From a virus: a DNA stretch of 24,758 nucleotides. Of this stretch, positions 1 through 7,717 are shown piece after piece. The stretch lies in IMG/VR virus record IMGVR_UViG_3300046007_008960, positions 1 to 24,758 of that record; one strand, 5' to 3'. Made by a program: the position numbers and the translations under genes. Below the pieces are notes generated by a model. It was not told the DNA's origin, made no database searches, and saw only the letters and a program-made list of their open reading frames with translations. Numbering within the stretch: position 1 is the stretch's first letter; every line of letters starts with the position of its first letter.

Positions 1-114
1 GGATTGAATGGTTTTTCTTTTAGTTCTTCCTCTTAAAAAAACAGCATTTTCTGGTCCAAAAAGAGAAACATAATTTAAACTATAATCTTTTAACCTTGGA
101 TGTTGAATCTTCAT
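1..114 (-). CDS. Partial CDS, N-terminal 38 residues of an unknown protein
   Basis: An ATG at 114-112 opens a frame that stays open to the window edge, giving 38 residues that begin MKIQHPRLKDYSLNYVSLFG. The ATG shares one base with the TGA stop of the 477-residue gene upstream (TGATG), the same coupling seen at many junctions here, so I take it as the next gene of the minus-strand virion operon. The fragment is basic (several R/K) with an aromatic-rich stretch. No family is recognisable from so short a piece; position suggests a structural or virion-associated protein, which is inference only. Confidence 0.6.
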   Translation of the reverse strand, partial: MKIQHPRLKDYSLNYVSLFGPENAVFLRGRTKRKTIQS

Positions 115-1547
115 CATATAATATCCTTTACTAAACTACTTGAGATATAACTTTGTACTCCTACATATGTAGCTTGTTCAGATTCCATTTTACCAATTAA
201 TTGCCTTAGTCCCCAAATTTGAATATTAATATCATTTCTTTGATCTCGAAGAGCTGTTGCTGCTGCTAAACGATAATTTAAATCTGTAGTTCCAGATGTA
301 ATTGCGGATTCCGCAGCGTTTGCAGTAGAAATTGCGCTCGTTATTGCAGTTTCTTGGGTAGCACAAGTAGGCAATGCCTCTACATTATAAGATGGGAAAG
401 AATAGAAAGGATCTGTTGTTGAGAATGCAGTATCTCCTTCTACAGCATCTCTAACTTTTGCTCCTGTGGAAGTGTTTCTAATAATTGGTTTTGATGTAAA
501 ACCAAGTTCATAATAAACTTTACCAGCCCCAACATTTGGTTCCGCGACTACAGTTCCATTTGATAAAGTAGATCCCACCAAATTAATATTCCACGATTGA
601 GTTTGTGATGGATACCCAGAGTTATCATACCTAACAGAAACACCTATACCAATATTACTTGAAGTAAGCATTCCGATAGATTGTGGAGAATAAGGATTTG
701 ATCCAAAAGGAATTCCAACATTTCCAATTTCAGATGGTGCCTTTAGAATAGTAAAAGAAACAAATGAACCATCATCCTCAGGTGCTTTTGCAGATAAAAC
801 CGAAGATACTTCTGTAATTATAGTATTAACTGTTGCAGTTGTTGATGCAATACCTACACCAGATAAATCAGCGATTGTTGTTCCTATTCCTATAATTGTG
901 TTTGTCGCTGAATATAGTCCAGTTTTATCACAAACAATTAACTGTCCGACCTTTGCTGCACTCACTGACCCATTTGCAACGGGACTCATTACAGTTACAA
1001 TAGTACTTCCAGCACCAACTGTTCCAATAAATCCAGCAACAAAAGAATCTATAACGTCCGCAGTGTAAGGTTCATCATAGTACTTGATTCCATACAAATT
1101 CTTTGATTGCATTCGAACCAAAGAAGATAGAGGAGCACTTTGTTGCACCAATGATTCGTCAAAGTAAAGAATATTAGTAGAACTTGCTGCATTTGGAGAA
1201 TAACCATTGGGAGTAATCTTTGTGCAAGTCCAATTTGTTTGTGTGTAAGATATGGTAGTTCCTACACCAACAACGGTTGTTGTTGATGTTCTTCTCCAGA
1301 ATAACCTACTCCTACAACCAGCAGTAAACCTAGCTTCATATGCGGTTTTTACAGCAGTTAACTTTGTATTTACATCTACAATATCAGGCAATAGATAAGT
1401 ATCTAAATTTTTTATAGCTGCGTCCAAATCACCTTTTTGATCATCCAGAACTGTAATATTCTCTTTTAAAAAGGTAATTTGATCATTTCTGTCTGTTATT
1501 TTTTTATCTAACGAATCTATTATATTCTTTTGCGTACTCGAAGCCAT
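114..1547 (-). CDS. Virion structural protein with coiled-coil ends (477 aa)
   Basis: No precise family is recognised. The N-terminal ~70 residues and C-terminal ~75 residues are charged, heptad-like and probably coiled coil. The centre (about 75-400) is Gly/Thr/Ser/Val-rich beta-type sequence with recurring IGIGTT/GVGTT motifs, a style common in tail and baseplate proteins of T4-like cyanophages. It lies at the end of the baseplate-hub operon, after the 2OG-oxygenase gene, and a late-promoter-like box (1579-1586) sits 32 bases before its ATG, so late expression is likely. A tail fibre, baseplate or neck component is plausible; I cannot say which. A cluster CRSRLFWRRTSTTT near residue 78 is unusually basic for this chain. 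Confidence 0.7.
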   Translation of the reverse strand: MASSTQKNIIDSLDKKITDRNDQITFLKENITVLDDQKGDLDAAIKNLDTYLLPDIVDVNTKLTAVKTAYEARFTAGCRSRLFWRRTSTTTVVGVGTTISYTQTNWTCTKITPNGYSPNAASSTNILYFDESLVQQSAPLSSLVRMQSKNLYGIKYYDEPYTADVIDSFVAGFIGTVGAGSTIVTVMSPVANGSVSAAKVGQLIVCDKTGLYSATNTIIGIGTTIADLSGVGIASTTATVNTIITEVSSVLSAKAPEDDGSFVSFTILKAPSEIGNVGIPFGSNPYSPQSIGMLTSSNIGIGVSVRYDNSGYPSQTQSWNINLVGSTLSNGTVVAEPNVGAGKVYYELGFTSKPIIRNTSTGAKVRDAVEGDTAFSTTDPFYSFPSYNVEALPTCATQETAITSAISTANAAESAITSGTTDLNYRLAAATALRDQRNDINIQIWGLRQLIGKMESEQATYVGVQSYISSSLVKDII

Positions 1548-1570
1548 ACATCAAAAAATCAGTAAAGATA

Positions 1571-2299
1571 CTACTGGTTATTTATTCGGACCCATGTAGT
1601 GGGATCCATACGACTATATTCACATTTATTCAGATCCTCCTTTAAAGTCAAAGTAATATCTCCACAGATAGAAACTCTTTTATCATTCTCATGATTTAAT
1701 TTAAGTGTTGAATGCATCATTGAACTGGGAAACAGAACAACAGTACCCTCTACAGGAGATACATTATAATGATTGCAATTATATTTGTTGAATCCTGTTA
1801 TTAAATTATTTTTTCCACTCTTAGTAGTTTCAAACATAAACTCAGAAACCTCATTATCATTTTTTGTTTGATGGAAACAAAGTTTATCTGAGTGCTCGCT
1901 GCAATTTATGTAATAGCAAAAAGATATATCACTACAATTGTGTATGTGTATTTTAGTATTTGGAAGATCATTATTGTGAATATTGACCCATGCTTTAGTC
2001 ACATAAACATTCAAAAGAGAATCATCAACATTAAGAACTCTTAAATATTGGCGAACATTATCATCCAAACATCTAAAGAAGTCATGGTATTTTTCATTAT
2101 GATGTAAAAAATGTCTCCCAGAATTTTCAGGAGATTGAATCTCATCTCTAGGAAGTTCTTCTGCCCAATGCCAATATTTACAAAGATCAGTATAATACTG
2201 ATTTTTGAATTCTTTATGACACTTTATTTCTCCTCGATATACTACCGTTGGAAATAACTCATAAAGTTGGTGGTTTAGGTTCTCCTTTGTGTGTTGCAT
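1571..2299 (-). CDS. 2OG-Fe(II) oxygenase-like protein (242 aa)
   Basis: This resembles the phage 2-oxoglutarate/Fe(II) dioxygenase group (2OG-FeII_Oxy_5 type) that is widespread in marine T4-like phages. Visible signatures, numbered from the ATG, are a histidine pair H118/H120 in KIHIHN followed by a beta strand (ISFCYYI), a distal His (H196) in LFPSSMMHST, and an Arg (R208) in KRVSICGD that would hold 2-oxoglutarate; the N-terminal LYELFPTVVY is the usual start of this group. The metal triad is therefore plausible but its acidic member is not clear. I chose ATG 2299 over an in-frame GTG at 2311 because AGGTGG lies about 8 bases upstream of the ATG. The start overlaps the end of the upstream virion gene by 41 bases. 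Substrate unknown: protein, nucleic acid or metabolite. Confidence 0.75.
   Translation of the reverse strand: MQHTKENLNHQLYELFPTVVYRGEIKCHKEFKNQYYTDLCKYWHWAEELPRDEIQSPENSGRHFLHHNEKYHDFFRCLDDNVRQYLRVLNVDDSLLNVYVTKAWVNIHNNDLPNTKIHIHNCSDISFCYYINCSEHSDKLCFHQTKNDNEVSEFMFETTKSGKNNLITGFNKYNCNHYNVSPVEGTVVLFPSSMMHSTLKLNHENDKRVSICGDITLTLKEDLNKCEYSRMDPTTWVRINNQ
1579..1586 (-). promoter_or_regulatory. Candidate late promoter box AATAAATA
   Basis: Read on the minus strand the sequence is AATAAATA, fitting the T4 late consensus TATAAATA at all but the first base and the relaxed NATAAATA form described for cyanophages. Its 3' end lies 32 bases from the ATG of the 477-residue structural gene, the same spacing as the perfect box before gp4. 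It falls in the last codons of the 2OG-oxygenase gene, in an otherwise tightly packed operon, so it would be an internal late promoter. No -35 element is expected for gp55-type sigma factors. Confidence 0.5.
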
Positions 2300-3326
2300 A
2301 ATCCCATCCACCTAAAGCATATTCACTATTATCGCCTGGATAATCATGTGGAGTCAAGCCCTTGTATTCAACTTGCAGTTGATCGTTTGTTACTCTTTCA
2401 GCAAATACAACATAATTACAATGAATCGATGCACCTGATTGATTTTTGACTTTAATTCTACATCCCCACTCAATTTTCTCAACAAATAATTCCTGCCAAC
2501 TTCCAATTGGTGTAAGGTTTACTGTGATTGTTTCTGGTTTACACAACTTTGTCCAATATTCTGGAAGTTCAATCGTATCAGAATCTTTCAACGTTCCTCT
2601 AATATATGCACCAACTTCAGGTCCTTCAAGACAAATATATCTTAAACGATGATCTTGTTTTGTTGGGTGTGGAATATCAAATCCTTTTCCAGCCAGTGCT
2701 AAAGCCTGATTAGCGATTGCATTTGTAGCACCCAATGTTGTGAATGAATTTGCAACATCACCAGCACACACAATTGATCCTTGAACAGTCAATAATCCAT
2801 TAACAACTTGGCTAGCATTCTGACATGCAAGACTTGATTCAGCTCTTGCGCCAGTATCTGCTTTTGCTCCAGTCTCTGCTTTTGCCCCAGTCTGGGCAAC
2901 AGTTCCAACATGTATCTCATTAGCATAAAGACTAAATGATGGTGATGTTATGGATACACTTGTATCATTAATAATGTTAAAGATCAATGAGTTAACAGAT
3001 ACACCAACATGTCCTGTTGGATCTCCAAGCATTACGTCAATAGGTGTAGGGGGAAACCCTCTGCTAGATATTTTAAGGATTGATGGAGCACTGGGGAATG
3101 ATGGATTAACAGATCTAGCAACCATTAACGTTGCCTCTGGTCCACGAGGAATAGGGAAGGAGAGTGGACTTCCTACAAGAGCTGGACCTTCAATATATGC
3201 ACTTCCATTAATTGGTGGTGTTCCAGCACCTCCACCTAAGCAAACGGCTGGTAATCCAGGTACACCACCCGGCAAGTTACCATGAACATATAATTGACTT
3301 CCTACGTGTAAATTTCCTACTTCCAT
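2259..3326 (-). CDS. Virion protein with TGAKA repeats and conserved C-terminal phage domain (355 aa)
   Basis: Likely a baseplate or spike-associated structural protein; exact role unknown. Residues 1-60 are Gly/Pro-rich (starting MEVGNLHVGSQLYVHGN), residues 60-140 look like beta sheet, and 146-163 hold three tandem copies of a TGAKAE-type hexapeptide, which at DNA level are 18-base repeats. Residues 215-311 carry a well-marked block: IPHPTK, RLRYICLEGPEVGAYIRG, ITVNLTPIGSWQEL and HCNYVVFAER. That EGPE...RG block recurs in many phage and viral tail or fibre proteins and probably forms a C-terminal folding or trimerisation domain (family knowledge, not proof). It starts one base after the stop of the 199-residue gene, directly downstream of gp5, hinting at a spike or hub-tip role. 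Confidence 0.75.
   Translation of the reverse strand: MEVGNLHVGSQLYVHGNLPGGVPGLPAVCLGGGAGTPPINGSAYIEGPALVGSPLSFPIPRGPEATLMVARSVNPSFPSAPSILKISSRGFPPTPIDVMLGDPTGHVGVSVNSLIFNIINDTSVSITSPSFSLYANEIHVGTVAQTGAKAETGAKADTGARAESSLACQNASQVVNGLLTVQGSIVCAGDVANSFTTLGATNAIANQALALAGKGFDIPHPTKQDHRLRYICLEGPEVGAYIRGTLKDSDTIELPEYWTKLCKPETITVNLTPIGSWQELFVEKIEWGCRIKVKNQSGASIHCNYVVFAERVTNDQLQVEYKGLTPHDYPGDNSEYALGGWDYATHKGEPKPPTL
2842..2895 (-). repeat. Three imperfect 18-bp tandem repeats coding TGAKA hexapeptides
   Basis: Three contiguous 18-base units (2842-2859, 2860-2877, 2878-2895) differ from each other at a few positions and together encode a run of TGAKAE / TGAKAD / TGARAE inside the 355-residue virion protein. 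Because the unit is a multiple of three, slippage would change copy number without a frameshift. The Ala/Gly/Lys-rich product could be a flexible or helical linker between the N-terminal beta region and the C-terminal conserved domain. Confidence 0.85.
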
Positions 3327-3327
3327 A

Positions 3328-3927
3328 TTATTGCAGTGAACTGAGTAGTTTTCTTATCCCTCTAACTGTATCTAGGATGGTATTTGTTCCTGGAGGATTT
3401 AGAGTTAATTCTTGTGCTTCAGCACATTTCAATAATCCAGTAAGAAGAATGACTCCAGATGACGTGATATTTACACCTTTTGGTGCCGTCAACCCAATAT
3501 CTATTGATGCTTCACCAGTAATTTGTGGTGCTTTCATTTCAATTTTTTTGTTAGATCTCAAATTAATAAATCCACTATCATTTCCAGGTCCTGATGCAAT
3601 CAAATCAATATCTTGTGCAAACATTCTAATTCTTCCATTTGGAGCTCCTATAATTAAATCACCATTCACTGAATGAAGAACAAATCCAACTCCTTCAACT
3701 GGAGAGTCTCCGCATTTAATTTGATAAACCCCAGGACATCTATTTAATGTTCCTCCTGCAAGTTTACCAGTATCATCAAATTGCATGTAGTGAGATTTTC
3801 TAAAAGCTGGATTTCCACTTCTCAGAAGAACAGATGATTTTACCTGATTTGCATCAATGTTTCCAAATCTTATTTCTCCATCACATGTACCATCTCTAAA
3901 TGCATACTGATTTTTAGTTTCTGCCAT
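3328..3927 (-). CDS. Putative beta-helical baseplate/spike protein (199 aa)
   Basis: No exact family is recognised. Residues ~75-165 show short alternating strands (FVLHSVNGDLIIGAPNGRIR, IDLIASG, FINLRS, KIEMKAP, SIDIGLTAPKGVNITSSGVI) of the sort seen in the gp5 C-terminal or VgrG-type beta-helix needle. The start codon overlaps the stop of the gp5-like gene by one base (TAATG), so the two are very likely translated in step. T4 gp5 carries its needle on the same chain; the gp5-like protein here ends in a different repeat, so this small protein might supply the needle or tip as a separate subunit. That is inference. A C-terminal helical segment (TILDTVRGIRKLLSSLQ) closes the chain. Confidence 0.7.
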   Translation of the reverse strand: MAETKNQYAFRDGTCDGEIRFGNIDANQVKSSVLLRSGNPAFRKSHYMQFDDTGKLAGGTLNRCPGVYQIKCGDSPVEGVGFVLHSVNGDLIIGAPNGRIRMFAQDIDLIASGPGNDSGFINLRSNKKIEMKAPQITGEASIDIGLTAPKGVNITSSGVILLTGLLKCAEAQELTLNPPGTNTILDTVRGIRKLLSSLQ

Positions 3928-6176
3928 TAGAATTTACCTACACAATCTACTACCGAAACAATTTGACCCCTGTATCTCTGAAGATCTCTCGCAGTGTCTT
4001 CATCAGTAGCATTACCAAATCTATTTACACACAATACAGGAACGATTTCTGCATTAAATCCAGTGTCACTTTGAATATAAACTCTTGGAACTTCTATAAA
4101 TCCAATTCCAGTATTCACAATTTTTATATCAATTAAAGATCCAACAGAATTAAATCTTGGTTCAAATTGAGCTCCATTAGATGGTTCTACAACAATTTTA
4201 TCTGTCTTAGCATACCCAAATCCAGGATCTTTAATATGAAAATCACATATAAAAGACACTACTGGATATGTACCACTATTAAGTGATGGATTTTTTCCTC
4301 TAATTGGATTAAGGCTATTTGGATCGACAAATGGTATTGTTATTGATTCATCTTTTGATGAAATATATGGTCCCTGACCAGGAAGATTGACCTCATCACC
4401 TACTCTTACATTCATTACTTGACCTGGTTTATATGGTGGATCATACTTTCCGTCAGATCTTTTAACTGTTCCATCTGTTGCTTTTGCCCAAGTATCTCCA
4501 TCCCCACCCCTATCTCCATTATAATAAGGAAGATATCCATATCCAGGGTCAGTCATAACAACTCTCACAACTCCAGTGGTAAATGCTCCAGTTGTTCCAA
4601 TTCCTGCTCCACCAGTTCCAATGCCTGTAGGAACTGGTCCAAGAATTGCGAATGCAGTTGCTCTTGACCCCTTTCCACAATCATCAACGATAGAAACAAA
4701 TGGTGCGGAGTTATAACCAAATCCAGAAGAAACAATATCAACTCCCAATATATCACCAGCTGCTGTAATAATTGCATTTCCAGATGCTCCAGATCCACCG
4801 CCACCAAAGAATTCGACTCTTGGAGGTCCACAGAATATAGGAGCACCATTACAGGTTAGACTATTAAGTACGGAACTGAAGTCTATATTGAAATTAAAAT
4901 TATTAATATCCGTCAAAGATCTAAGACCAGATCCAATTCTTCTGGCATTTTCCATGTATTTGTTAAAATCAATCGTCAAATTTTTACCATTATCATTAGC
5001 ACCACTTAGGAAATTCCATTCTTTTACAGTTGGACATTTTTGCTTTACGTCACAAGTTAAAAAGTCCAATAAAGATTCAACAAAATTGAGAATATCATTT
5101 GTAATATCAATCACTCCTCCTATAATGTCCGATATTGGACCCAAAATATTGCTAAGAGCTCCAGTAATATATCCTAAGAGGTTACCAACTAAAGCACTTA
5201 CAAAATTTTCTATCGCACAGATAGGAGTAAGAATAAATCTATCAATAAATTGTTGTAGGAAATTAGCAATGATGTTTTGCATCCTATCTAATATTCTATT
5301 GAAAAGACATGCAATTAAATCAAGAGCTGTTGCTTGAGCTTCTCTAAGTGCAAATCTTTGATTGAGATATAATAATTGACTTGCTTGGTTAACTTTCTTA
5401 TTTACATATTGCATCGTCCTTTTACGGATCTCTTCAAAAATCCATTTAATATATCCAGAAATTTTTGCTGAAACTGAATTTATTTGTGCTTGAACATCAT
5501 TTATAAAACTTTGACTTGTTACTAGAAAACTATCATCACCTAATAATTCAGTTCTTAGATTTCTAATTTCTTTAATTAAGTTTTTAATATCATTAGTGAT
5601 ACCTTTCATATCGAAAGGTTCGCAAGGAGACGGTATGTTTACCGACAACTCCTTCATTTTTCTTTGATCATCTTTACTTAATTGAACTGGCCAAACTCCA
5701 AGACCTTCAATTAATTTACCATCAGGACTAATTGAGTAATTAGGAACTTTATATGCTCCATTAAAACAAGCAAATCCACTTTTTGGTTTAAATCCAGAAT
5801 CCTTACAAGCTTTTTCTAGTGGAGTTTGTGGATCATTATATTTTGCACCCGTGATTCTTAGGTTTTCCCCATCAAAAATTCCAGTAACAATTGTCCCTTG
5901 GGTATATGTTGATGTTCGCCCATTTCCACCTTGACTACCTCCAGGTGTGGTAATCTCTGCCCAAGGCAAATCAGTCTCCGGAGTATCAGCAGAATGTATT
6001 CCGTAGATTCTAACTTTTACCCTTACTCCCCAACCACCAAGATCCTGAACATCATCAACTAATGCATCAGTAGTATTTTGTCTCCAAGTACTATCAGATG
6101 CAACAATACCATCCCAGAAGATTCCATATCCATCTTTTTGGTTATCGAATGTCTGTCCAGAATAAAGATACGTCAT
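3927..6176 (-). CDS. 5: gp5-like baseplate hub/spike protein with OB-fold, no lysozyme domain (749 aa)
   Basis: Residues ~47-112 match the N-terminal OB-fold of T4 gp5: GVRVKVRIYGIHSADTPETD then LPWAEITTP, a Gly/Ser-rich loop, and GTIVTGIFDGENLRITG. T4 gp5 follows this with a lysozyme domain and a triple-stranded beta-helix; neither is visible here. Instead residues ~190-380 are long amphipathic and hydrophobic helices (FLQQFIDRFILTPICAIENF and on), and residues ~478-715 contain about four degenerate copies of a GxGY/F-x-P-x-V repeat (GFGYNSAPFVSI, GYGYLPY, GFGYAKTDKI, GIGFIEVPRVYI). It follows gp27 and CP12 in the operon with a one-base TGATG overlap, the expected place for the gp27 partner. 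Role: central hub trimer on gp27, tip of the tail tube. The OB-fold call is firm; the function of the rest is inferred. Confidence 0.85.
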   Translation of the reverse strand: MTYLYSGQTFDNQKDGYGIFWDGIVASDSTWRQNTTDALVDDVQDLGGWGVRVKVRIYGIHSADTPETDLPWAEITTPGGSQGGNGRTSTYTQGTIVTGIFDGENLRITGAKYNDPQTPLEKACKDSGFKPKSGFACFNGAYKVPNYSISPDGKLIEGLGVWPVQLSKDDQRKMKELSVNIPSPCEPFDMKGITNDIKNLIKEIRNLRTELLGDDSFLVTSQSFINDVQAQINSVSAKISGYIKWIFEEIRKRTMQYVNKKVNQASQLLYLNQRFALREAQATALDLIACLFNRILDRMQNIIANFLQQFIDRFILTPICAIENFVSALVGNLLGYITGALSNILGPISDIIGGVIDITNDILNFVESLLDFLTCDVKQKCPTVKEWNFLSGANDNGKNLTIDFNKYMENARRIGSGLRSLTDINNFNFNIDFSSVLNSLTCNGAPIFCGPPRVEFFGGGGSGASGNAIITAAGDILGVDIVSSGFGYNSAPFVSIVDDCGKGSRATAFAILGPVPTGIGTGGAGIGTTGAFTTGVVRVVMTDPGYGYLPYYNGDRGGDGDTWAKATDGTVKRSDGKYDPPYKPGQVMNVRVGDEVNLPGQGPYISSKDESITIPFVDPNSLNPIRGKNPSLNSGTYPVVSFICDFHIKDPGFGYAKTDKIVVEPSNGAQFEPRFNSVGSLIDIKIVNTGIGFIEVPRVYIQSDTGFNAEIVPVLCVNRFGNATDEDTARDLQRYRGQIVSVVDCVGKF

Positions 6177-6394
6177 CAGTCTTCGTAAATTTTACATTCT
6201 GCTGCGTCTGGATGTGTATCACAATATAACTCTAATGGAGTTGGATCATGATCATCTTCTGGATGACGTTCTTGGTATGCCTCAAGTTCTCTTAATTCTT
6301 CTTCAGTATGACGACGCCTTTGAGGACTAATGTTGGCGTTATCTAATTCTTTTTTATCAGCATCAATATGCTGTTGGATGTTTTCGTGAGTCAT
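6176..6394 (-). CDS. cp12: CP12 Calvin-cycle regulator homologue (72 aa)
   Basis: The C-terminal third, DDHDPTPLELYCDTHPDAAE followed by CKIYED, matches the GAPDH-binding C-terminal module of CP12: paired cysteines (C58 and C67) eight residues apart, the YC-x(4)-P...EC core and the acidic tyrosine-containing tail. The N-terminal part is helical and charged and lacks the N-terminal cysteine pair and AWDxVEEL motif of many CP12 proteins; as I recall, marine picocyanobacterial CP12 often lacks that pair too. CP12 bridges GAPDH and phosphoribulokinase to inhibit carbon fixation, and cyanophage CP12 genes are established auxiliary metabolic genes thought to steer carbon to the pentose phosphate pathway. 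Here it sits between gp27 (ATGA overlap) and gp5 (TGATG overlap), so its translation is coupled to baseplate proteins. Confidence 0.85.
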   Translation of the reverse strand: MTHENIQQHIDADKKELDNANISPQRRRHTEEELRELEAYQERHPEDDHDPTPLELYCDTHPDAAECKIYED

Positions 6395-7716
6395 AGTCTT
6401 ACTCTGTTAGGTTTTCTCCCGTAAGAATCTCTTACTAATTCTAGTTTAGTAAAAGATTGTTGAGGAGTGAAATAATGACAAAGATCTGATATCATATATA
6501 TACCACTTGTTTTACGACTATAATCTTGGTCACTCTTTGAAGATAATTCTGGAAAATCGCAGAAAATAATATCTCCAGCTCTTAGCATTAAATCAGCGCC
6601 AATTGTAATCGTAAGTTTAATGGTGAATAATTGATTATAGCGCATTGTTGCTTGGGCGACAACATCATCTATTTCTAAATTTTCCTCTCTCGATTTTTCT
6701 AATTGATTATTTACATTTGCTCCCGATGAAAATTTATTCCCAACACTTTTCTTTTTATATACAACTCTACTAAATCCCCTGAATTCCGTTGGTAAATTTG
6801 GATACTCATAACCAGCAAGATTGACTCCTGATCCCTCTCCAGAAGCAGTTAAACCTCCTTTTTCATTATACTCATCATTTACAGGATTAAAGGTTTTAAC
6901 TTTTATTCCATACGCTCCCATCATAAGTTTTTGCTGCACATCAATATTAATATTAGTACTATAACTTAAGATTTTTCCATTATATCCAGGTGGTATATCA
7001 GTTGTATTGTTGTAAATATATGATTTATAAGTTCTAGTTGAATTTAATAACCCATCAAGAGATTTAAATTTAAATCCATCATATGTCTCAAAGAAAAAGA
7101 ATCCTGCAGTTTTTCCTTTAGCTCCACTAATATCAGGAACACTACACTTAGCCAAATATGTACACAGGAAAAGTGGTTTTCTATATTTTCCAAAATCAGA
7201 ATAAGAATTCACTGTTGGGTCAATGTCTAATCTTTTTTGTGTTCTTAGATCTCTGCTCAAAATAGTGTTCACACTATTTGATATTCTACCATCAAATCTT
7301 CTTGAAACTCTAAGGGACTCTAATTCATTTAAGATAAATTCTTTTGATACTAAATCAATTGTGAATACCATATTAGTGGTACTCTCAAGAACATTTCTAA
7401 TTCTTCCCACATACATTGTTAGTTTAAACTTAACACCATAATTATCTTCAAAATCTAAAAGAACCCTCTCACCCCCACTCAACCTTAAACCTTCAATAAC
7501 ACCAACAGTTGCATTTCCTCCTCTATTCGATCTAAGTGCATATCCTGTATCAGCAATTACTGATGTTACCTTTATTGTGTTTTCTAGTATACTCTCATAG
7601 TAATTAAGTTGAGAAACACCTCCGGATACATCAATAGAGACACCCTGATCATAATTTGAAAAGATTTCAAATCTAGTAATATTTGCAGGTAATGTTGACT
7701 GATTAAGTAGTGCCAT
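6391..7716 (-). CDS. 27: gp27-like baseplate hub protein (441 aa)
   Basis: This looks like the cyanophage form of T4 gp27, the hub trimer that links the gp5 spike to the tail tube. Supporting features: an N-terminal beta domain with the sequence NYYESILENTIKVTSVIADT, then GERVLLDFEDNYGVKFKLTM and VGRIRNVLEST (T4 gp27-type strands), a middle FFFFETYDGFKFKSLDGLL segment, and a C-terminal part in MLRAGDIIFCDFPE and SGIYMISDLCHYFTPQQSFT, which corresponds to the end of the second tube-like domain of hub proteins. T4 gp27 is 391 residues, so the length is comparable. Position before gp5 and after the tape-measure-like genes is as expected. Overall sequence identity to T4 is low, so part of the call rests on order. 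It starts one spacer base after the upstream stop. Confidence 0.75.
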   Translation of the reverse strand: MALLNQSTLPANITRFEIFSNYDQGVSIDVSGGVSQLNYYESILENTIKVTSVIADTGYALRSNRGGNATVGVIEGLRLSGGERVLLDFEDNYGVKFKLTMYVGRIRNVLESTTNMVFTIDLVSKEFILNELESLRVSRRFDGRISNSVNTILSRDLRTQKRLDIDPTVNSYSDFGKYRKPLFLCTYLAKCSVPDISGAKGKTAGFFFFETYDGFKFKSLDGLLNSTRTYKSYIYNNTTDIPPGYNGKILSYSTNINIDVQQKLMMGAYGIKVKTFNPVNDEYNEKGGLTASGEGSGVNLAGYEYPNLPTEFRGFSRVVYKKKSVGNKFSSGANVNNQLEKSREENLEIDDVVAQATMRYNQLFTIKLTITIGADLMLRAGDIIFCDFPELSSKSDQDYSRKTSGIYMISDLCHYFTPQQSFTKLELVRDSYGRKPNRVRL

Positions 7717-7717
7717 T

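Noticed and set aside
3212-3676. Plus-strand open frame spanning the junction of two virion genes
   Set aside because: It runs antisense to two well-supported genes and has no recognisable motif or good start context.
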